DNA of 10,674 bases. It comes from an uncultured Eubacteriales bacterium (GTDB lineage: Bacteria > Bacillota > Clostridia > Lachnospirales > Anaerotignaceae). The notes below the pieces were generated by a model. It was not told the origin of the DNA. It saw nothing but the letters and a program-made list of their open reading frames with translations, and did no database searches. The translations under genes were made by a program, and so were the position numbers. The stretch is from the NCBI GenBank assembly GCA_902406135.1, contig CABPCX010000030.1:1-10674 (forward strand). The letters are read 5' to 3'. How positions within the stretch are numbered: position 1 is the first letter of the stretch; every line of letters begins with the position of its first letter. Shown in pieces: positions 5,740 through 10,674 of the stretch.

Positions 5740-5743
5740 AATT

Positions 5744-7438
5744 ATGAGTATTATTAAGATAGAAGATTTATCATATACTTATCCGGGAGCCAAAGCTCCC
5801 ACACTGTCACATATTAATTTAGACATCGAAGCCGGGGATTTCCTTGCAGTCGTTGGCAACAACGGCTGTGGGAAATCCACTTTATGTAAAATACTTAACG
5901 GACTTATCCCCCATTTTATAACAGGAAAAATGGAAGGAAAGGTCTCCGTAGACAATATTGACACCCAGGAAACGGATATAAGCACTCTAGCGCGCAAAGT
6001 AGGCTATGTATATCAGGATTTTGAAAATCAGATAGTACGCCCTACGGTCCTTGATGACGCTTCCTATGCCTGTCTAAACTACGGAATGACAGACTATCTC
6101 GAAAAAGGCACTTCTGCCCTTTCCCAGTGTGGTCTTGGGGGCCGTGAAAATGATTATATATGGCAGCTTTCCGGCGGCCAGACCCATCTTTTGGCTTTAG
6201 CAGGAGCTGTTGCCCTTGGCCCTGATATTCTTATTCTTGATGAGCCAATCGCTCAGCTTGACCCTATGCATGCTGACAGAATATACGAAATATTAAAAAA
6301 CCTGAATCAGAACTACAGAAAAACAATAATAGTTATAGAACATCATACCGAATACATAGCGGATTACTGCAAAAACGTTATACTTCTTAAAAACGGCAGT
6401 CTTTCCTGGAAACTTCCTGTAAGCGAAGCCCTTTCAAGGGTTGAAGAGCTGCAGGAAAGCAATATTTTCCCTCCTCAGGTAACTTTGGCGGCCCATAGTC
6501 TGAAAAAATCAGGCCTCATAGCCGAAAGCGGACTTCTTCCGGTTACGATAGAAGACGGACTGAAAGCTTTCGGTAATCTTACCTTTATACCACAGCCCAA
6601 AAAAGAAAACCATCGTCAGGAATCTATGGAAACGGTAATGAGTTTCCACGATATCGACGTTTCATACAGATCATTAAAAGGCGAACCCCGCACCATATTC
6701 AAAAATCTGAATCTTGACCTGCACAGGGGCGAAAAAATAGCTCTCATAGGTTCAAACGGCGCTGGAAAATCCACACTTATGAAAATGATGGTTGGCCTTC
6801 TTAAGCCTTCCTCGGGAAATATAGAACTTAACGGAAAAATACTGAAAGATATCAAGCCGGAACAGCTTTCACGGCAGATATCCCTTGTATATCAAAATCC
6901 GGAAGATATGTTCATAAAAGATTCCATAAGAGGAGATATATCCTATGCAATGCAGGTAAGGGGCATAGACGGCTGGGAAGAAAAAACCGACGCCCTTCTT
7001 TCACGTTTCCGCCTTAAAGAACTTGAATCAAGAGACGGACGCCTTTTGTCCGGAGGCCAGATGAGACGTGCCAGTCTTGCCATCGGCATTGCTCTTAATC
7101 CCGGCATACTTCTTCTTGACGAGCCTACGGCAAATCTCGACATAGCAACAAGAAAAGAAATAATGCGTACGCTGAACGATATAAAGGACATAACCGAAAC
7201 GGTTATGATTGCCACCCATGATATGCAGCTTGTATGCGAGTGGGCGGAGCGAATCATAGTCCTTTATCAGGGAAAAGTCATAGCCGACGGAAAACGCGAC
7301 GAAATTTTCGGAAATGCCGATATTATCAATAAGGTAGGCATACGCCCTCCCGAAATTTTCGCCATGGGCAGATGCCTTGATGAAAAAGCCTTATGCTATA
7401 CGGTAAACGAGTTTTTAAGTTCATTTACGGGAGAATAA
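5744..7438 (+). CDS. Fused double ATPase of an ECF transporter (EcfA-EcfA')
   Basis: A 564-residue protein with two ABC ATPase domains in one chain. Domain 1 has Walker A GNNGCGKST (38-46), Q91, signature LSGGQ (142-146), Walker B ILILDE (162-167) and H200. Domain 2 has Walker A GSNGAGKST (336-344), Q384, LSGGQ (435-439), Walker B ILLLDE (455-460) and H492. The segments after the Q residues (QDFENQIV and QNPEDMFI) match the Q-helix region of EcfA proteins. It powers uptake by hydrolysing ATP on the cytoplasmic face and contacts EcfT. ATG 5744 is chosen: AAGGCGG lies 9 bases upstream and MSIIKIEDLSYTYPG is a normal ABC start, while an in-frame ATG at 5672 would overlap 68 bases of the S-component gene. 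Fusion is common in group I ECF transporters (YkoD-like). Both nucleotide sites look intact. Confidence 0.93.
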   Translation: MSIIKIEDLSYTYPGAKAPTLSHINLDIEAGDFLAVVGNNGCGKSTLCKILNGLIPHFITGKMEGKVSVDNIDTQETDISTLARKVGYVYQDFENQIVRPTVLDDASYACLNYGMTDYLEKGTSALSQCGLGGRENDYIWQLSGGQTHLLALAGAVALGPDILILDEPIAQLDPMHADRIYEILKNLNQNYRKTIIVIEHHTEYIADYCKNVILLKNGSLSWKLPVSEALSRVEELQESNIFPPQVTLAAHSLKKSGLIAESGLLPVTIEDGLKAFGNLTFIPQPKKENHRQESMETVMSFHDIDVSYRSLKGEPRTIFKNLNLDLHRGEKIALIGSNGAGKSTLMKMMVGLLKPSSGNIELNGKILKDIKPEQLSRQISLVYQNPEDMFIKDSIRGDISYAMQVRGIDGWEEKTDALLSRFRLKELESRDGRLLSGGQMRRASLAIGIALNPGILLLDEPTANLDIATRKEIMRTLNDIKDITETVMIATHDMQLVCEWAERIIVLYQGKVIADGKRDEIFGNADIINKVGIRPPEIFAMGRCLDEKALCYTVNEFLSSFTGE

Positions 7439-7439
7439 T

Positions 7440-8276
7440 ATGAGTAAAACAATGAGTAAGCTTTCAGAAAACATTTTAGATAAACTTTCAATGGATTTTC
7501 TCCGAAACCAGGTATTAAAAAATGCCTATGGCAATGACGATACCGCCATTGCTGCCCTTGACCCAAGAATCCTTTTGGCCTGGTATCTGTTTTTCGGCAT
7601 TGTCCCCTGGTTTGTAAACGATATACCTTTCCTTCTTGGATGTTTTATACTGGTTATGGCAACTACAATTATGGCCAGAATAGCGGGGCTTGTCCTGTTT
7701 TTGTTTGCCCTCGGAGTATTTTCGCAGACGGGATACCTCCTTATAGTTACACTGCTTTTTGGAGGAAATGCCTCGGCCATTGCCCCTCTGCTTGTGCTCA
7801 CACTCAAGGTGGCTACTATTTCACTGGCTTCCGTAACCGTCTTTTCCGGTCTTGACCCCGACCGTCTTTCAAACGGACTTATGTGGTATGGCTGTCCGGA
7901 GCGTCTTTCCTTCTCCATATCATACGCCTACAGAATGCTGCCTATGCTGATGGAAGAATTTCAGAATGTTCTTCTTTCCTACAGACTTCGCGGAAATCCT
8001 CCTTCATCGGATACATTCATCGGAAAGATAAAATACCTTATATACCAAATAAAAGTAATAATCCACGCCTTCTACCCTCTTATGCTGAACACTGCAAAGC
8101 GCTCCCGCACAACGGTCGAGGCTCTTGAAATAAAAGGCTACCGCTATGCGGCTGTCAGCAAGGAAGTCAGAAAAATGAAACTCTCATCTTTGAAAGTAAC
8201 CTATAACGACCAAATATTTTTAGCCGTTTCTTTCCTCTGGGTGGCTGTTTCCATTCTGGTTTCAACATTAATTTGA
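7440..8276 (+). CDS. ecfT: ECF transporter transmembrane (T) component
   Basis: A 278-residue EcfT-family membrane protein (CbiQ/EcfT). After a polar N-terminus (1-40), hydrophobic segments lie at about 44-60, 62-77, 79-96, 98-108 and 113-135, with a last one at about 258-277. Between them is the long cytoplasmic coupling region, which carries the two family motifs that contact the ATPases: a standard RLRG (182-185) and a degenerate second copy, EIKG (230-233), where ARG is usual. The start codon is one base after the ATPase stop, and GGGAGA (7429-7434) overlaps the end of that gene, so translational coupling is likely. A second in-frame ATG lies four codons later. With the S component and double ATPase it completes a dedicated importer. 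Confidence 0.9.
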   Translation: MSKTMSKLSENILDKLSMDFLRNQVLKNAYGNDDTAIAALDPRILLAWYLFFGIVPWFVNDIPFLLGCFILVMATTIMARIAGLVLFLFALGVFSQTGYLLIVTLLFGGNASAIAPLLVLTLKVATISLASVTVFSGLDPDRLSNGLMWYGCPERLSFSISYAYRMLPMLMEEFQNVLLSYRLRGNPPSSDTFIGKIKYLIYQIKVIIHAFYPLMLNTAKRSRTTVEALEIKGYRYAAVSKEVRKMKLSSLKVTYNDQIFLAVSFLWVAVSILVSTLI

Positions 8277-8292
8277 GAGGAGCTTTAAATTG
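8276..8292 (+). promoter_or_regulatory. Ribosome binding site and TTG start of the PHP gene
   Basis: AGAGGAG (8276-8282) follows directly on the EcfT stop (TGA 8274-8276) and is 7 bases from TTG 8290. This fixes the rare TTG start, because the metal-binding motif DFHTH begins only three codons later and no in-frame ATG lies between the ribosome binding site and it. Confidence 0.85.
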
Positions 8293-9114
8293 TACATAGA
8301 TTTTCATACCCATGGGAAGCTTGCAAAATACCTTCCCTTTTCACAGGAATACACTCACTGGCTGTTTTCGGAAGCAGCCAATTCGGGACTTGATGCCCTC
8401 TGCCTTACGGAACATTTTAATACCCAGGGCTTCTGCCAGCTCTATGACTATATAGCCGAACATTCGGACAGGGACGGAGATACCCTAATCTTTGACGGTC
8501 TCCGCATATTTCCCGGAATGGAAACGGATATAGCAGAAGGCGGGCACATACTCTCCATCGGGCCCCTTGAGGCAGTCCTTGAGCTGAATAAGAGACTTGA
8601 ACCCTTTAAAAAGAAAGGAAACTTTCTTCCCTTTTGCGAACTTATGGATATGTTTGAAGACTATCCGGTCATAGTCGGAGGTGCCCACCCCTTCAGAGAG
8701 GGAGGTCATATTCCCGAGCTTCCGGAAACTCAGCTTAAGCGTTTTCATTTCTTTGATATGAACGGAAAAGATATAGCCGAGCACAAAGAGCTCACCGAAA
8801 AACTTACTTTAGAGCTTGGAAAAAGACTCAATAAGCCCGTAATCTCCGGAAGCGATACCCATCAGGCTGTTCAGTATGGCTGCATAAAAACGAAATTCAA
8901 CGAAACAGTCAATACGGCTCAAAATCTCTATTCCGAGATGCTTAAGGGAAATTACGAAATATGCATATCCGAAGATGCCGCGTTTAAAGTAAAAACAGCC
9001 TGCCTTCTCAAAAGGGCCCTTAAGGAAATAGACGCCCTCGGAGGCAATTACGTATCCGTACTGCTTGGCAAATCTCCCGAAATGGGTTCTAATGAGCAGA
9101 AAAAGGAGGTATAA
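8290..9114 (+). CDS. PHP-domain metal-dependent phosphoesterase
   Basis: A 274-residue cytoplasmic protein of the PHP family, which includes histidinol-phosphate phosphatase (HisK) and nucleotide 3'-phosphatases. Probable metal ligands occur in the expected order: H6 and H8 (DFHTHGK), E41-H42 (LTEHF, where TDH is commoner), E78 (GMETD) with H86, H133 (GGAHPF), and D189 and H191 (GSDTH). This supports a trinuclear metal site and hydrolysis of a phosphate ester. The substrate is not evident; the C-terminal 50 residues (KALKE-like helices) have no clear motif. Translation starts at TTG right after the ecfT stop, and the ribosome binding site of the next gene overlaps its 3' end. Its place in an ECF operon beside a second phosphatase family suggests it processes the imported compound or its phosphorylated intermediate. 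Confidence 0.85.
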   Translation: MYIDFHTHGKLAKYLPFSQEYTHWLFSEAANSGLDALCLTEHFNTQGFCQLYDYIAEHSDRDGDTLIFDGLRIFPGMETDIAEGGHILSIGPLEAVLELNKRLEPFKKKGNFLPFCELMDMFEDYPVIVGGAHPFREGGHIPELPETQLKRFHFFDMNGKDIAEHKELTEKLTLELGKRLNKPVISGSDTHQAVQYGCIKTKFNETVNTAQNLYSEMLKGNYEICISEDAAFKVKTACLLKRALKEIDALGGNYVSVLLGKSPEMGSNEQKKEV

Positions 9115-9119
9115 TCAGT

Positions 9120-9899
9120 ATGTCCGATGACCAGCTTGATATTATGCGCCGTGCCGAAGGCGCTGTCCGCATAGCCGGCAGACTTATAGTAAACGATAAT
9201 ATTGACCTTGATATAAAAGAAAAAGGGAAAACCGATTTTGTTACAAAACTTGATTTTGCCGTTCAGGAACACCTTAAAAACAGTCTTAAGGCCATAGCGC
9301 CTCAGTACAGTCTTTTCAGCGAGGAAAAGGATAATACCGATATTCTCTCAGAAGAAAAACTCTGGATACTGGACCCCGTGGACGGCACAACAAATCTTAT
9401 ACATAATTTTTGCCACAGTGCCATTTCCCTGGCTTTAGCTGACAAGGGAGATGTCATAGGCGCCATAGTATACCAGCCCTTTTCTGGAGAAATGTTTACC
9501 GCATTTAAGGGAAAAGGAGCCTTTTTAAACGGAAAGCCCATATCCGTCAGCTCTGCGTCCGGGCTTTCGGACTCTCTCTTTTCCGTAGGAACAAATCCCG
9601 GATGCAGAGAAAAGTCCGAATCCGCATTTTCTATAATGAGAAAATTTTACGACCGATGCCACGACATACGCCGTATAGGTGCGGCTTCCATAGAGCTGTG
9701 TTATGTGGCAGCAGGCAGACTTGAAGGCTATACGGAGCAGGGACTTATGCCATGGGATTTTGCGGCAGGCGGTCTTATACTCCGCGAAGCAGGCGGAAAA
9801 ATCACCGACTACCAGGGAAATATTCCCTCCTGCATCCGACGCTCGGACATAATAGCCACAAACGGAAAGATACATAACGAAGCATCTGCTTTACTTTAA
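9120..9899 (+). CDS. Inositol monophosphatase family protein
   Basis: A 259-residue enzyme of the IMPase/SuhB superfamily (Mg-dependent, lithium-sensitive phosphatases). Motifs in order are DFVTKLD (39-45), SEE (67-69, with metal ligand E69), WILDPVDGTTNLIH (82-95, with ligands D85 and D88), RRIGAASIELCYVAAGRLEGY (184-204) and MPWDFAAGGLILREAGG (210-226, with ligand D212). All catalytic positions are intact and the length is normal. AAGGAGG (9103-9109) lies inside the end of the PHP gene, 5 bases separate the genes, and the RpiR gene follows after 11 bases. The family also includes histidinol-phosphate, PAP and fructose-1,6-bisphosphate phosphatases, so the natural substrate could be inositol phosphate, another sugar or polyol phosphate, or a nucleotide. 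The motif spacing fits the SuhB branch best. Confidence 0.9.
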   Translation: MSDDQLDIMRRAEGAVRIAGRLIVNDNIDLDIKEKGKTDFVTKLDFAVQEHLKNSLKAIAPQYSLFSEEKDNTDILSEEKLWILDPVDGTTNLIHNFCHSAISLALADKGDVIGAIVYQPFSGEMFTAFKGKGAFLNGKPISVSSASGLSDSLFSVGTNPGCREKSESAFSIMRKFYDRCHDIRRIGAASIELCYVAAGRLEGYTEQGLMPWDFAAGGLILREAGGKITDYQGNIPSCIRRSDIIATNGKIHNEASALL

Positions 9900-9910
9900 G
9901 GAGAAACAAA

Positions 9911-10674
9911 ATGCATCTACAATTCCCACAGATATCAGATAAACTTACTCCGGCAGAACACAGACTGCTGGAATTTATTGAAGGAAACCGCGAAGAATTT
10001 CTTTTTATGACCATAGGCCAGCTGGCAAAGAGAATGGATGTATCCGAAGCCACCATTTCCCGTTTTGCCAGACATGTGGGCTGTCAGGATTTTAAACAGC
10101 TTAAAGGCCTTGTAATAGACCAGAATCATCTGGAAGGCCCTGCCGGAAAACTTGCCGGCACCCTTTTGACCAACGGTTCTTTCAGCGCGGCTTCATATCT
10201 TCAGCAGCAGCAGTTATATATTCAGAAAACACTGGAATACCTGGACGAAAATATATTTGATACTGCCATAAAGGATATACTTTCCGCAAAAAAAATATTT
10301 ATCCATGCCAAGAGCGCTTCTGCTTCCGTGGCAAATCTTCTTTATTTCCGCTTAAGAAGGCTCGGCCTTAACGTAGCAATGATACCTTCCGGCGGCAGCG
10401 AAATACTGGAGGTTCTTGCCGGAGCCGATAAAGATGACCTGGTCATAATGTTCGCCTTTTCAAAAATTTCCTGGGAAGGCAGGGTCATTCTTGAACAGAA
10501 AAAGGAAGCTGGATATAAAACCCTTTGTTTCTCCGGAAGGATACATGCCCCCGAAGAAGACCGCGCAGACATAAACCTTTATGTATACCGCGGTGAAATG
10601 AGAGAATATCATTCCATGACTTCGGCTGCGGCCCTGGTAGACGCCCTTATTGTGGCAGTCTCCGAGCGTATGGG
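9911..10674 (+). CDS. RpiR/MurR-family transcriptional regulator (partial, 3' end beyond window)
   Basis: An open frame of 254 complete codons runs off the right edge. Residues 1-75 form the RpiR N-terminal domain: LTPAEHRLLEFIEGN (12-26) leads into a helix-turn-helix, MTIGQLAKRMDVSEATISRF (33-52), followed by HVGCQDFKQLK. From about residue 110 a SIS (sugar isomerase) fold follows, with KIFIHAKSASASVANLLYFRLRRLG and later DDLVIMFAFSKISWEG, the typical phosphosugar-binding region. Usual length is about 280 residues, so roughly 25-35 are missing. AAGGAGA (9898-9904) overlaps the IMPase stop and sets ATG 9911. As the last visible gene of the ECF operon it probably controls it in response to a phosphorylated sugar or polyol; operator and ligand are unknown. 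Confidence 0.9.
   Translation, partial: MHLQFPQISDKLTPAEHRLLEFIEGNREEFLFMTIGQLAKRMDVSEATISRFARHVGCQDFKQLKGLVIDQNHLEGPAGKLAGTLLTNGSFSAASYLQQQQLYIQKTLEYLDENIFDTAIKDILSAKKIFIHAKSASASVANLLYFRLRRLGLNVAMIPSGGSEILEVLAGADKDDLVIMFAFSKISWEGRVILEQKKEAGYKTLCFSGRIHAPEEDRADINLYVYRGEMREYHSMTSAAALVDALIVAVSERM

Noticed and set aside
5672..5743. Longer ATPase start at ATG 5672
   Set aside because: It would overlap the S-component gene by 68 bases and add 24 residues unlike any ABC N-terminus; ATG 5744 has a suitable ribosome binding site.
7526..7918. Minus-strand open frame of 130 codons within ecfT
   Set aside because: It is antisense to hydrophobic EcfT segments, its product is a low-complexity basic sequence, and it has no ribosome binding site.
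10202..10213. Run of four CAG codons in the RpiR gene
   Set aside because: Four repeats encode a short Gln run in the linker between the HTH and SIS domains; too short to be a meaningful repeat.

Overview
The window looks like a chromosomal segment of a low- to mid-GC Gram-positive anaerobe, most likely a clostridial (Lachnospiraceae-like) member of the Firmicutes. This is inferred from the strong AGGAGG-type ribosome binding sites, AT-rich spacers with T-tailed intrinsic terminators, ATA/AAA/GAA-rich codon use, and the gene families present (PerR-like Fur, HxlR, a group I ECF transporter, and an aldo/keto reductase carrying ferredoxin clusters). No mobile element, CRISPR array, tRNA or rRNA is visible.

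Left part (1-1825): the last 18 codons of an unidentified gene and its terminator come first. A MarR-type regulator then follows behind a clear promoter with a palindrome at the expected transcription start, and behind it a FUSC-family membrane protein (aromatic-acid-exporter type). This looks like a self-regulated efflux pair.

Middle part (1787-3531, mostly minus strand): a bidirectional terminator separates the efflux pair from a convergent minus-strand operon. That operon holds a PerR-like Fur regulator with a PerR-box-like palindrome beside its promoter, followed by a divergent 6-pyruvoyl-tetrahydropterin-synthase-family (COG0720) protein with an extra C-terminal zinc ribbon and without the usual catalytic cysteine. 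Next comes an HxlR-type regulator with its own terminator. It is divergent from an aldo/keto reductase with two [4Fe-4S] motifs (3532-4680). The two divergent promoters overlap on one inverted repeat, which suggests that the HxlR protein controls both.

Right part (4681-10674, plus strand): one very compact unit of six genes. It encodes an ECF transporter (S component with a C-terminal extension, a fused double ATPase, and EcfT), a PHP-family metallo-hydrolase starting at TTG, an inositol-monophosphatase-family enzyme, and an RpiR/MurR-type phosphosugar-sensing regulator that runs off the end. Gaps range from 1 to 13 bases. The mix of a dedicated ECF importer, two unrelated phosphoesterase families and a SIS-domain regulator does not match a vitamin-uptake locus I can name. 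It is the best candidate in the window for an undescribed uptake-and-dephosphorylation pathway; the substrate is unknown.
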